Both the position numbers and the translations under genes were made by a program. A stretch of 64,000 bases of DNA. Origin: Allodiplogaster sudhausi. Lineage: Eukaryota; Nematoda; Chromadorea; Rhabditida; Diplogasteridae. The notes below the pieces were generated by a model, which was not told the origin of the DNA, ran no database searches, and worked only from the letters and a program-made list of their open reading frames with translations. The DNA lies in NCBI GenBank assembly GCA_945643635.1, contig CALZFC010000067.1, forward strand, positions 726,501 through 790,500, read 5' to 3'. Positions 51,611 to 63,980 of this stretch are shown here, piece by piece (within the stretch, counting starts at the first letter, position 1; every line of letters begins with the position of its first letter).

Positions 51611-53267
51611 AGGGACGCATTTCAACTGCTACTTCTGTTCTTCATATCCTCGCCAAGTATGCTTCTTTTTCCAGCTCTCAGATACATTATTCTTTTGAAA
51701 CATTTTCAAATAAGTACTACACGCCGTGCACTGTTACTGTTTGGAATTGACCTTCAATTAGATGAAGATGTTGCAAAACAAACAACCGTTTATATTCAAA
51801 ATCTTTTTCAAATATTATAATATCATCACTCTCTTTTCAGCACTCCTGCTTTCAACATGCCCGTCTGGCTTTGAACTCTTAGTCGATGGTGGCTGCTTCC
51901 GTACACTAGAGCCAAAAATCTTTTGACGACGCTGAGAAGGAGTGTGTTGGCTACGGCGGCCATTTGGTGTCCATCCCATCCGCCGAGGTATTTCTGTTTT
52001 GTAATTAAACTTATGCTCTCAGGCGCTTTAAAGGCGCCCAATGCTCACTAATTATTGCATTGAAAGTAAGGAAGGAAGGAATTAAGGAAGGGTAGGAAAG
52101 CCTGTGAAATAAAGTTATGCCACTGTTGTATTCTGAAAAATTCAAATATGTAGATCACGGTTACCTATACTGCTCTTAAAAAAACAATTTTAGTTACAAA
52201 TTTATTCTTACCAAACCAGGCGAGGTGATGCTCAATTGGATATTGTTGCAGTACAATCATGCAATTCAACGTATTGTGGATCAGCAAAGAGCTCCCTATA
52301 TTGGGCTGACGTGCGACCCTCAGTTGCAGTGGATCGACGGCAGTGCGCTAAACTACTCTGCACTTTATGCTGCTCAAGGTATACGGCTAGTGTTAGAGAA
52401 CCATTTCGAATGTGCTTGCTCATAGAAATGCCTGAAAGCATATTAAATTGGAGAGGTTCTTTCTGACCTAATTCTCTAGCCGTGAGTTTTCACTTTACTA
52501 TTCCTCAGAATGTAACGGAAGAAAATCGCGCAAACTTGTTCGATACATATTTTACACCAAGATGGACATAGAAAAAACCTAGTTTTATTATTATCAAGAT
52601 ACCATAATGGCGTACTTGCCAAATTGTGAAGAAAAAAGAAAAAAAAACTTTTCAACAAAAACTCAGTGAATTTCTTGCAGGCTGCATCAATCAAGGCACT
52701 CGCTTTTATATGGTCAGTGATGGAACCTGGTTTCGAACTTACGAGCCTGAAGTGAGGACTTCCATTTGCCATGTTGAACAAGTGAAGGGTAAATACAAAC
52801 AAATCTCGACGTTACATGCTAAACACGTGCATACATAAATATTTTGGGACCTTCGTGTTTTCGGTTTTTTTCTTGTCTAATTCTAAAATTCCAAAAAAAA
52901 GCGGCCTTTCGGCGGAATTTGTGCAGGCCCGGGCCGGCCCTCAATTCTATAATGCTTATATTATACAAAGATAATAATTCTTCAAAAAAAAATTTCTTTT
53001 ATAGATTCTGTCTGTGGCGATTACGAATACGTCGCGACCGACGACAAAAGCTGTGTCAAGTTTCATTCAGACGGGGTATTTGAGAGGAATCTTATAAAAA
53101 CGGAGTGAATAAATCTGTTCCTAAATATCACCAAAAACATGAGAGGGAGGGGTGAGAAAGAACAAGGAGAGTAATTTAATTTAATAAGATTTCGAGCAAC
53201 AAGACATGCATTTCGAACAGTCATTAATATGTAGAGTAATCATTCGTCTTTGATATGATAATATCTA

Positions 53268-53425
53268 ATTTGCCTCTCTCTCCTCTCTCTCTCCCACTCT
53301 CTCTCTCTCTCCCTCTCTCTCTATCTCCCTCTTCGTCTCTCGCTCTCTATCTCTCCCTCCCTCTCCCTCTCTACCTCTTTCTCCCTCTCTCTCTATCTCT
53401 CTCCCTCTCTCTCTCTATCTTCCTC
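53268..53425. repeat. CT-rich low-complexity tract in P5 intron 5
   Basis: Nearly pure CTCTCTCCCTCT-type sequence for about 155 bases, with no coding value. Confidence 0.95.
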
Positions 53426-55301
53426 GTACCAGGCGACAGATGCACACTAAGCCTGTAAGAAAATAAAAATGAGAAGATAATATTTCATTAAATTCAAAAC
53501 TATAAAAAAACTATTACTGAAAATTTCCGTTCTTATTCTTGTCGGCACTTTTATGTAAGTCTCATTTGTAATGCGGGGATAAATACATATCTTATATAAT
53601 GCCAGACAAGCTGGAATGATGCAGCAATGCCGCAACGACCGGTGGGCTCATCTTGCTGCCTTTCATAGCAAAGAGGCGCGTCTCAAGTTACATATATATT
53701 CATTTATTTATTTTATTATTTTATTATTATTTTTTTACTTATTTATTTATTAATTTTTCATGTTTATAGATTTAGTTAGTTATTAATTTATTAATTCATT
53801 AATTTATTTATGCAACGTTTGTTGATTTTTGTTAATAAATATTCAAACAAATATTGTTTTCTAGTTAAAGGCTAGTAATAAGATGCATATACTAAGACTA
53901 ATACTAATTGTAAGAAGCTCCTAAAATTAGGAAACACTAATACAAATTGTAAGACGTTCTATGTTCAAGATGAATGACTTCATGGCAAAGAAAGCCCACG
54001 CGCTAGGCCTCACCCGCGGCATTCACATCGGCCTCATGACAAACTCGAGCGCTCGCAAGATGGCATGGACCGACGAAAGTCACGTCAACTACACTAATTT
54101 TGCGAAATATTTGCGGATTCTAAATTCCGGGGGAGAATTTTAGCAGCACAATCTCGCCTGTTCTCCACCCGAGAGAGCGTGAAGAGTACCACCACAATGA
54201 ATAGCTCGCGACGCCTTTGGCCATTGCACCGCGATGGAGACGAGCGCATCGATCGGAGAATGGGTCAGCAGCAAATGCACCAGCGGTCATCTTCCGTATG
54301 CCTGCACACGACTCGGTACAGAAAATTTTAAGCCCTGTCGAATGATAGGCATTTGATGTTTCACCAATTTACGGCCGGCGTCTATCAATTATATCTCGAG
54401 CGATACACTGATTTTTCAAGTGATGCGCGGTATTTTAGTCCATAAATTTTTTTATCAGAATTTTTCGCCTCTTTCTTTAGCCTGCTTTGCCAGATTTGTT
54501 CAGTGTCTGCAGAAATGTACATGTAGTACTCATTTTTTGTTATATTACACAAATCTATTAAATTAGGTAAAAAAAACACGAAAAATGTTGATTTATTTAG
54601 TTTGCCGGTCAATAATTAATCTATAACATTTTGTAATTTAGCGCTCGATCCAAGCAGTCCGTGTGCGCCCGCCGCTTGTCCCGAACCGCAAATCTTCGTG
54701 GAGACGTCACGGGTTAATAATATATCTTTACTTATCTTTTACTAAAACAATTAACATTATCACTAATGGAAAACAGAAGAACTTTTACTAAAACAATTAA
54801 CACAATATCTTTCGGCAAATAGAAGAACACAAATGTTTTTGTCTATGTGCAGTTTCCAGTAAAATATTCATCCAAAAAAGCAAGGCATTTACGAGACAGA
54901 GAGAATCTATGCGGTACGTGTAATTCGTCAGGTTTATTCGCCGTCATATCCAGCCCCTCCTGGTCCACTCGTCTGTGACTACTTCTTAATGGTTGACGAT
55001 GGTCAAAATGTTAAGGTATGTAATTTGAATGTTTTTTTCCTACATTAGAAGAACTTATTATCTGCATTTTTCAAATAACCGTTGAAGATCTCACGCTGAA
55101 CACATGTTGTGACAAGCTGGAAATCTTCGATGGAAGTTTGAAATGAAACCGAACTTAACGTGAGTTATTGCTGAATTACATTATTTCGCGTTCTTTTCTT
55201 TTAGTCGACTTTTATGCGATAACAAATACACTTGTGTGGCTATGTACAAGTATTTATGTCGGTGCAAACCAAAAAAACAGCCCTTTACGCATTTTTGAAC
55301 T

Positions 55302-55664
55302 TCCGTATTTTCTTTATTAGTGCCCCTCCCTCTATTAGAACCCCCCCCTCCAATAGTGCCCCCCCCTATTAGTCTAATACGGCTCGAGATGTACCTCGAA
55401 TGGATTCTGGAGGCTCTTCCCAATGAATTAATTATAAATTCATTCAAAATTTACAGTAAAATGGATCTTCCTGTGATGATTCAATTGAAGAAGAGCTACA
55501 AATCTCTTTTGTTATGAATAGATTGTTGTTTACAAACTTTTAGCCAATCACATGGAAAAATAGTACCCCTCCCTCTAATAGAACCCCCCTCTAATAGTGC
55601 CCCCCTCTCGCAAGGGGATTGAAAAATAGTGCCCCCGGGGGCACTAATAGAGAAAATACGGTAT
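55302..55664. mobile_element. G-tract MITE, copy 6, in P5 intron 11
   Basis: The left end CCGTATTTTCTTTATTAGTG and right end AGAGAAAATACGGTAT flank C-rich runs (the element is inverted relative to copy 1), plus a CCCCCGGGGG palindrome near the right end. Confidence 0.85.
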
Positions 55665-56778
55665 TCAGTAGCACAAATAAAGAAGACAATTTTATACAAT
55701 GTAACAAATTATCAAAAACACGAATAAGCCTTTTTTCGGTTCCTCCGGCATGTGATATATTCTATATTTACATATGTGTTTAGCATACAAGCGCATATTT
55801 TATATTGCTTACTTGTGCATTTGCCTTTTCGAATCGGCAGTTCAATATTTTCATTAATGGAACATTTGCTTCATAATTGCACTTTCAGACTGACTGGCGA
55901 GCTGCTCAATGACACATCGTTCTCGACGACGCAGTCTAACATCATGAGGCTCACGATGACGGTCGAGGACGGACGAAATGTTCGCGGCTTCCGCATCCTA
56001 TTCCACGGACCTGCTTAGACGGCGGCTGAAATTCATGCACTTTCGAGTGATCCATTTAGCCGAGCATTGGCCTTATCCCTAGTTATGTAATACACAACGC
56101 AGACAGATAACTTTGCCCGCCCTCCAAAATGTGAACAATCCATCCCATACCTATGTATAAAGTTCGTTAACATGTATGCGCATGTGTTTAAAATTTTACA
56201 AACTTATGACGCATCTTTGCGAATGAAACTCACAGTAAAATTCACATGTCGTAATTCACAATGTGTTGAAGATGAAACTTAGCTGTTCACTGAATAATTA
56301 ACGTATGGTTATTTTTCGTTAATCAATTCGCAATTGTCTATGACGTAGTTCACGAAAGTTTGAATAATATCTTCCATCTTGTCAAACAGTTACAAGCCCG
56401 CAAAATATTATTGGGTCAAATTTTTTTACTGTAGGTGCAACGCACTTCATAGCAGAAAAATGACCATATATCTAAGAGCGGGCATTCAAAATGGCCTTGA
56501 TCTTGTACTGTATAATCATTCCTTACTTGTTTCCTCTAACAACAATACAAGCATAAGCAGAGTTTGGAGCAACAGTTCTAAGTTTTCACATCCTATCTTC
56601 GGGCATAATAACGAATAAAAATTAGAAAAGCATTCAAATGACAGGCTAACACGATTGTATGAAACTCTACTTTAGCAGGCTACTACGACCTTTTTCTCAT
56701 GAGAATAATCCTTGAATGCTTCAGCTTTCACTTTATTTAGGGTCATCAATCATTTCACTTTTCTTGCTTTTTCGCTTG

Positions 56779-56826
56779 CGAAACGAAATGGAACGATTTC
56801 AAGCATAATCGTTCCATTTCGTTTCG
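56779..56826. repeat. Perfect 20-bp hairpin with 8-nt loop
   Basis: Arm CGAAACGAAATGGAACGATT at 56779-56798 pairs exactly with 56807-56826. The loop is TCAAGCAT. Confidence 0.9.
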
Positions 56827-57071
56827 ACAGCCGAGACTATACATATTTAAACGTGTTGTCACGTCTATGAGGTATCAATAAATAACAAATAAATAAATCT
56901 CGCCGCTGTGGATTATTCTATTTCTTATGACTGAGAGGTCATTGCGCCTGCTCAGGCCTCTCACCTCATTTTGCACCTTCACTCCACTCCTAATCTCTCC
57001 CCGTCTTTTCTCTCTTTCTCCTTCTCTCTCGCGCTCTGTTTTTTTTCTCTCTCTCCCTCTCATTTACTTTC

Positions 57072-57434
57072 AGTAAGCGTAGGGCCTTTACGAGCTCCGT
57101 ACTCCGGGTTACTCTCTTCAGCGTAGGTCACACAGGTAGGCAGGGAGGAGACGCTTTATTAGACGACGGAGGCATACATAGAGAGGGACGAATAGAATAC
57201 GGCGACTCGGGACAAGAGGGCAGCGGAGACCGGCATAGTGCGGGTCCCCTCCGGGACTAGGCAAATCCCCCCCAGCATACATACATAGCTCCAGGGGATT
57301 AAATACAGGCGAGAGTAAGGGGCGGGGCCTAACAACTAGAAACTATAAAGAGGATAGCAAGGAGGTAGTCAAGAATAACAAACGGACTAGGGAAAGCGAT
57401 ATGTACATATGTACAAACATGAGGTTCCCTTACA
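57072..57434 (-). mobile_element. Possible solo LTR (about 363 bp)
   Basis: On the minus strand it begins TGTAAGGG and ends CGCTTACT, a near-inverse of the start. TTTC (or TTTCA) flanks both sides (57068-57071 and 57435-57438). It is more GC-rich than its surroundings and has TATTTAA and AATAAAGC in an order suiting an LTR. The end is CT rather than CA, so confidence is moderate. Confidence 0.5.
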
Positions 57435-57969
57435 TTTCACAGCTTCTTTTTTTCCATGACCATGAGCAAAAATGTTGAAAACGGGGTTTAAAATGCACAC
57501 GAAGAAAATAAGCGAGATGCAAAGTATTTGGATTACGACGAACCGTGTTTGAACACATGATACTAATTAATCATTTACAAGCAAAACATCAAATCTGTGC
57601 CGCTTCTTTCAGAGCGTTCAGCACTAGGGTTATGAACATTACATTCGTGTTCCCCATGGCCAAAAACCTCCCTGTGCACGATTTGGGGTGAATTAGAAAA
57701 AAAATTTATTTTGCCCCCCCCCCAAAACTAGGATGGCCCCAAGAAACGGTCTCTTCTTCGCGCCTGTTGTCACCTCTTGCTCTTGTTAGTTTTTTGGACG
57801 CAAACGGTGTATCGACTGAGACTCTGCAATATTTAAAAAAAAAAAACAAATATTTGGCAAAATACTTGTCTTCATGAAACGGGGCCACCTTCAGACGATC
57901 TTTTAGCCTAAACCTGATCATATGGGAAGATTAAGGAACTAGTAAGTTCTATTTAAAATGAACTTTCAG

Positions 57970-58332
57970 TTTGGCGAGGACCTCCGCAATCAGTCGATTG
58001 CTGTGCAGGCTCTCCAGGCTAATTTTACTTTTCTACCCTTGATTAATAATTTTAGCAAATAAATTCTTTAAATGAGCATTAACAATAACCTTTCTAATGA
58101 GCTATTGGTAGTTAGTAGAGAATGATGAAACATAATGTATTAATTTTTTGCTCAGGAAGCTGCCGAGATGTATCTGGTGGGAACTTTCGAAGACACCAAT
58201 CTGCTCGCGATCCACGCCAATCGAGTGACCATCTTACCCAAGGACATGCAGCTCGTCCGCCGCTCCGGAGGGACCATATCTGAGAGGGGACTGAGAGGTA
58301 TAGAGGGTCCTTCCCTTAAAAGGGGTGTTTAA
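57970..58332 (+). CDS. Histone H3-like C-terminal fragment with GC-AG intron
   Basis: Two exons: 57970-58017 (after ACTTTCAG) and 58156-58332 (after TTGCTCAG). They read [16 protein letters not shown], then [20 protein letters not shown] and [16 protein letters not shown], clearly the H3 loop 1 to helix 3 (H3 has QSSAVMALQEA and RVTIMPKDIQLARR). The C-terminus diverges ([14 protein letters not shown]) and reaches TAA at 58330-58332, or splices at a GT at 58298. The intron starts CAG|GCTAAT, a GC donor. The N-terminal tail and helices N and 1 are not found in the 1.9 kb upstream, so this is a truncated copy or a divergent H3 variant with distant exons. It is not a retrocopy, since it keeps an intron. 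Confidence 0.75.
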
Positions 58333-58740
58333 AGGAATTTCGATATATATATATACATATATGAGGATTTTCATTTAGGAATTTATTTTTTGACGTAGTT
58401 GATTTTTTTCTGTAAAAAAATTTACTACTTCATTTTTTTATTTGTGTTGTCAAAACAAAACTATTTTAATCGGAAAACAGGAGTGCATTCATCACCATAC
58501 AAGCCAAAACCGTTGAAAAATCAAGTTGTTTAAAATTAGCAATAAAACAATGATTCGCCACGCCAAACCACCGCCCATTTCTGCATTAAAATGATGAGAT
58601 GCGAATAAAGATTGATGATTTATTTCATCAATATTTTTTCGTAGTATAATGACTTAATTAATTAATTAATAATTGTTTATTAACAAGAAACAAAATAGAT
58701 GTAAAAAAAAATCAAAAAAATAACTTTAATTGTAAGGCCA

Positions 58741-58842
58741 ATAGTGAGAAAGAAAGAGAGAGAAAGAGAGATAGAGAGAGAGACAGTGAGAGAGAAAGAG
58801 AGATAGAGAAAGAGAGAGAAAGAGAGAGAAAGAGAGAGAGAA
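58741..58842. repeat. GA-rich low-complexity tract
   Basis: AGAGAGAAAGAGAG-type sequence for about 100 bases. Similar shorter tracts occur at 60020-60080 and 60293-60325. Confidence 0.95.
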
Positions 58843-60291
58843 AGGCCTTCTTCATTTAGATTTAAAGATAATTAAGAGAGCCTCTCTGTAAGACTCAAGG
58901 TGGCTTGTATAGGCTCCTGCCCTGAGGAATTTTTGTTTTCTTTTACTTTGAAAACTTTATGATTGATGTATCCCTTGTTCATAACGAAGTCTAGGCGGTC
59001 AGAAAGTTTAGAAAATTTTTTCACTTAAATATAAGTCGTAATGTTCATAAAATTTGGATGACCATATCTAACGTTATACTTAATATTTCTCAACATTCTT
59101 TTGCAGGATAAATATTAGTTTAAATTCCCGCCGTTTTCCCTGAAAACAAACGGAAAAAGGTAAAACCGACACAAATAGCTTTTCACCGTTTTTGAGTCTT
59201 TACTAAATAAACATATGTTTTTTTGAAAGTGAATCATTTCGCATTTGTCGTAGTTCCAAAAACTTGGACCATCGTTTTCTACTTCTCATAAGTAACAGGC
59301 GCACAAAATATGGAGTTTTACTGAGAGCGTGAATTGAAAATGCCATGATCTACTACTGTATTCGGTTCTGGTTCCTTTAACTGTCCCACGTATTCCCGTC
59401 TTTTAACTCCCTCGATCTCTTTCTCCCGTTCCTCTCTTTCTCTTATCTGTTACGTTTGGTCCGAATTGTTGTTTTTGATGTTAATACTTCCTTGTTTAAT
59501 TTATTTATGTAATTCGAAGAAGTCGTATTGTTCGTTTGAGAATCGTTTCGCAAGAATGCATCGGCGGACTAGAGCCGATCGCAAATAAAAAATTCGCCTT
59601 TTAGCACGTTAGAATCCAAACCAACTCTTTTGAAATTTTTCATTCATTCGGATGCATTGTTGCGAACACCCATTAATTAATATTCTCAGTTAGCAAAAAA
59701 TTAATTGGTCACAGGAATGTGTTCAACTTACATGTGCAAATATACATAATTTGACTGGAAAGTTGGAGCGTAAGACATATCGATGTTAAAATGATGCAAT
59801 GTATCTGCAACGCAGTAATCAGACAATGCGGAACTCAAATTACTGGAAGGAGTTTATGTGTCCCGTTAATTTAATAATTTTATTCGGGTAACGATTTCGC
59901 TTGACTCTCTGGAGAGGATGATCGAATATAGTAAATAGTTATTCGAGCAAAATGGTGGAACTTTCTCACCGACACTAGCAGGACATTCCCCTCACTCATG
60001 GCGCTGAATAGACAAAGACTCTCTCTCCCTCTCTCTCCCTCTCTCTCTCTCTCTCCCTCTCTCTCTCTCAACCTCTCTCGATTTTCACCCAATCGTGTTT
60101 AGTTGACATCCGATATTTTTTATCTTATTTTCACACCTTATCGTGACCTCGGGTGATACCCAAACGGTAAACGAGTAAGAAAAGCCGCGATACATACATA
60201 TGACAACTCTTCGGCCTTCAAAACTTCACATTCTTTGATTTTACCTCATAAAACTACGCCACCTTGAGTCTTTCGCCGAATATGAAAAGGC

Positions 60292-60328
<37 letters not shown>

Positions 60329-62070
60329 CGAGAGTGAAGAGAGAGAACTTTGGGGCGAGAGCCAGCGAGAGCCTCACTGCCGCCGTCCGCACGTAACTCT
60401 TTCTCTTCTGAAGTCCTGCGGATACGCTTACAGATGAGAGTGACGTCACCGGCTTCTTGCTCATGCATCTAGAGCACGCCGTTGTCAAGGTGCTTTTAGA
60501 TTAATTAATTTTAATTATTAAAATATTAAAATAAGATATTCATGTATAAATACATTTATATTTAACCAAAATCAATTTTTTTAATAGGCAATCAGCCATC
60601 TTGACAGGGCAGTTTTTGTGGCGATGTTTTCACCTTTACATTTAATTAATAGAACTATTTTTTTATTTTATAAAAAAAAAGATTATTTCGTTTTTTGTTA
60701 GAGTTTGATTTGATTGTGGTACCGGAGGTTCTCTGCGGTGATTTCTAGACTTCTATTGATAATAATCGACGATAGGCGTAGGTTGTGATGGAAATTGGCG
60801 CGTGATTTCGATGGATTTCCAAATTAAGCAAAGGTTTAGCCACAACTGAATAGGGCGACAAAGTGTTTTGTGTGAATGTGAGGGAGAATTTATATTCTCA
60901 ATACGATTGAAATTCATTCCGATAAAATCGAGAAAAAAAATTCAAAATTGAGCTAAATCGCCGTCTCTACAACTACAACCATCTCGACTTTGCCGCTGAG
61001 GAAGTCTATGATAAAAGAGGATCCTGGAGCCTCCGTATGAATGGCCTCCTCTTTCAAGATTTGTCATCTTCTATTTAGGATTGTTCGATCGCGAAATAAA
61101 GAATGTACACATATGTATGTATTTAGTTAAAATATTCGATTTTGTCGTTTCGCAAAATATTACGATTAAAATAAATACTTCTCTTGCGAATGGTTGTTTA
61201 AAAACACAATCGCAATTTGAAAGAACCAAAAACTCCATTTTAAATTCGCGCCATTTTGTCTGACACAACTGCGAGAGAGCATGTGATTAAGAGAGACGCC
61301 GACTACAATAGCCGTGGAACATCAAATGAATGTATTATGATCATGTTTCGATATTCATCATTAAATAATTCCAATTCAACAGATAGAACTCCAAGCCGCA
61401 TCGATAGAAGAAATGAGCGAAATAGAGATATCACTAGAATACAATTCAAAACTACGGGAGAAAGATGCGTTATGATGACAATGATTAGGAAAATTCAAAT
61501 AAATCACCGTTGAGTTTGGTTCCCCTTTAATGGACAGATAAGAAAAGGGAGAGCAAATTGGAGAGCTTGGTAAAAAAAGATGCACTTTTCTGAATAAACA
61601 AAGAGTCGAAACAAGTGATGTAAACTCCTTCTGACTACAGGTGATCAATTTCGAGACAGAGATCCGACGTCAATGTTGCGAACACTGACATTCTGTCATC
61701 GAAATGGAATAATTCTCTCTTACATATGTATGTACTTTGATTGCCGATGATATTTGCCATCAAGTGATATAAAAGAGCGGACAGAACGCACAATGGTATA
61801 TGTACATGCATGCATACATACATACACTATTTTGCAGCAGTTTAATTTTCTTCATCTACATTATTTAAAAGACTATTCGTATTCATCTAACCAAATCTTA
61901 GAATTAGACTAAATTTCCATCTCACTTACTCTTTCTCGACCTGCGTTCGTGAATCCCCCCCCCCAATACACCCTCTCCATATCATTATTTACTTTGATCA
62001 CAAAGATGGAGTACTTTTTGGATCCAGTAGAAAGAAATATGTGTGTTGGATAGCTGATTAGCAGTTTATT

Positions 62071-62076
62071 TTGCAG
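62071..62076 (+). promoter_or_regulatory. Candidate trans-splice or 5'-UTR acceptor of the aminotransferase gene
   Basis: TTTATTTTGCAG ends at 62076, 38 bases before the ATG. In nematodes such a site can accept a spliced leader; an ordinary 5'-UTR intron is equally possible. Confidence 0.4.
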
Positions 62077-62114
62077 GTTCTTTCTGAAGATTAGCAAAGC
62101 ATCATCAAGACATC

Positions 62115-63904
62115 ATGCCCGAGCTCATCTCCGTCGACCGTTCGGAAAACTCGAAAGGTTTCGTCAGTGGACTCAGCGTGGCAGAGAAAGTGGAACAAAC
62201 CTCGGCGCTCGTCGCGCAAAGGAACTCTGTCTCGGATTCGGATTCGGAGAAGGACGATCAAGAAAAAGCCGTTGCTTCATCGGAGTATAAGCGGGTGTCT
62301 TCCTTCTTCATTTATCAATTTTTGCAGAAACGACGTTTTTGTTCTAAATCCTCGAATTGCAAATGAGAAATCAATCAATCACACACAAATCAGCCTGTAT
62401 AATTCCATGTATAACTCCAATTTTTTGCTGTGTTTTTTCAAATAATTTTGTTCTCATTCCATTGTGGCAGATGCTCGTGATGGAGGAGATGAATGCGGCG
62501 GTGCGTGAGATGCCCTATCTGCTGAGTTGCTCCATTCTATCGCGCGGATTCGAGATGATGCAGCTCATCGTTCGATTTTTATACGTTTACAATATATGTA
62601 TAGAGAGAGAAATCTTTGCAAAAAAAATCAGGAACTTTTAAAAGTAAATGTTTACGGGAAAATATTGAAAAGTTCTGCTTATTTGTTAAACAATCTTTAA
62701 TAAATCGCTTAATTGATTGGGTAAAAAATAAGAAATTAAGGCGAAAGCAACAGCGGAGGGAGCGGAGGCGCCCTTCCCATTCCCTTCTGTCATAATGCTC
62801 GCAATGGGCGACCCGCAAGGTCTCGAGCAGCCGCCGCTCACTTTCACACGACAGGTGTTTTTTTTCTATAAATAAATACTTATGTTGCTAATCTGAAGTA
62901 TTTTCCTAATGATACATGTATCACTTTCACATACATAACAGGTTTGTGCAAAGGAAAAGTAATTTTAAACGAGAATTGATCCACATTCACAAAAAACCCA
63001 CATGTTAACTTCTACTTTAAAGATTTATTTCGATTTATGAACTGATCGCTAGAAGCATTGTCTATCAGCGACCGAAGGTAACAATGTTGGTTAATTGGCG
63101 AAGATTAAATTAATTTGAGAGTTATTGTCAGTTGCGCACTAGTTTACCGCTAATTTAAATTTATTTTTTCGCATTGAGCGTGGATTGTTACCAAACTACG
63201 GACGTTTCCTCGCGATGCGGTCGCATTTTGTTATATCTTTAAAAAATTCTCCTAATTCCCGATTGTGCGTAATTGGTACAATCAGGGCACAGAATGATCA
63301 CACGAATCTTCTTGGTCTGTCGTTAGGGCTTGCTTGGAGAGAAAGAGAATACGAGAGAGAGAGAGAGAGTGAGAGAGAGAGTGATGAAAGAATGGAGAAT
63401 AGCGAAATGGACAGCGAGAAGGATGCAACACGAGAGCGAGAATACTTTTAGAGGTTGCGGTGTTCGAGCTTTTTAGATGGAAGAGAAAGTGGCGACCTTC
63501 AAATGCTCTTGTCGCACAAGGACATTTGAAGGTTATTGGGCGGTGAACACGGTGTGACCATGCATGAATTATAGAGATGACAAGATTTTCGATAAGAAAA
63601 AGTAGGTACATAATCAAAAATTTTATTATAAAATAGTTGACTTTATTTATAATAAGTAAAAAAAGTTGTTTTTTTTAAATATTTATTATGATAGTATAAA
63701 GAAAAAAAAGTGATGAAAATAAAATCTTTCTAGGTTGTCTCCGCGGTGACGAATCCGTCGCTCCTCGATCGTGATGTCTTCCCTTCGGACGTCGTCGAAC
63801 GTGCACGTCACGTGCTGTCCTTCTGCTTCGGACGGACAACCGGCGCGTACACGATGCAGCATGGCGTGGACACTGTTCGGCGGCATGCGGCTGAGTACAT
63901 CCAG
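62115..63904 (+). CDS. Alanine aminotransferase, 5' exons (3' part outside window)
   Basis: Predicted exons: 62115-62294, 62471 to about 62569 (or 62584), a third ending 62854 with start uncertain (near 62737-62752), and 63734-63904. The N-terminal 60 residues are acidic and low-complexity (SDSDSEKDDQEK). Exon 2 (MLVMEEMNAAVREMPYLL, ILSRGFEMMQ) matches the start of ALT enzymes. Exon 3 (AMGDPQGLEQPPLTFTRQ) matches their GDAQAMG...PITFLRQ segment. Exon 4 (NPSLLDRDVFPSDV, ERARHVL, GAYTMQHGV, AAEYIQ) matches NPDLL...FPDDAKKRAERIL, GAYS and YIERR. ALT is PLP-dependent and converts alanine and 2-oxoglutarate to pyruvate and glutamate. The PLP lysine domain lies beyond the window. The exon 4 donor is CAG|GCGAGT, a GC donor. 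Confidence 0.85.
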
Positions 63905-63980
63905 GCGAGTAGTATAGCTCAGTGGTAGCGCAGCCGACGCATGAGTAGATGGTCCCGGGTTCGAACACAACCCCGCTGCC
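63905..63980 (+). repeat. tRNA-like sequence with pol III A and B boxes
   Basis: TAGCTCAGTGGTAGCGC (A box type) and GGTTCGAACAC (B box type) are about 30 bases apart, as in a tRNA. The acceptor, anticodon and T stems do not pair properly, so it is not a functional tRNA. It may be the head of a tRNA-derived SINE or a tRNA pseudogene. It begins right at the GC donor of aminotransferase exon 4. Confidence 0.6.

Larger units (their letters stand above)
51611..56018 (+). pseudogene. P5: CTLD-CTLD-CUB gene without start codon and with frameshifts
   Basis: Exons: 1 at 51611 to about 51653, 2 at 51841-51987, 3 at 52252-52378, 4 at 52681-52788, 5 at 53005-53075, 6 at 53606-53675, 7 at 53970 to about 54108, 8 at 54205-54315, 9 at 54642-54712, 10 at 54932-55015, 11 at about 55075-55159, 12 at 55889-56018. 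The ATG has become AGG. Exon 2 has one extra base and reads into TGA. Exon 6 lost five bases. The exon 7 donor (AAAG|GT) is replaced. Exon 11 lost its AG acceptor and is out of frame. Exons 3-5, 9, 10 and 12 are clean. Exon 6 donor is GAG|GC. Position fits mirror partner of M2, but CTLD1 has diverged strongly. Confidence 0.85.
56019..57969. other. Boundary region between lectin cluster and right flank
   Basis: No gene recognised. It holds a short perfect hairpin (56779-56826), a CT-rich tract near 57000-57060 and a probable solo LTR (57072-57434). The stretch 57440-57965 shows no histone tail or other exon. Confidence 0.5.
58333..62114. other. Intergenic region, no gene recognised
   Basis: AT-rich sequence with GA and CT microsatellites and small open frames lacking recognisable domains or credible splice structure. 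A candidate 3' acceptor near 62074-62076 belongs to the next gene. Confidence 0.5.

Noticed and set aside
60241..60488. Overlapping minus-strand frames of 75-80 residues
   Set aside because: Low-complexity GA/CT sequence with no domain and no splice context.
61256..61513. Plus-strand open frame of 85 residues
   Set aside because: No recognisable domain, no upstream signals and ordinary AT-rich composition.
63905..63980. Functional tRNA gene
   Set aside because: A and B boxes are present but acceptor, anticodon and T stems do not pair.
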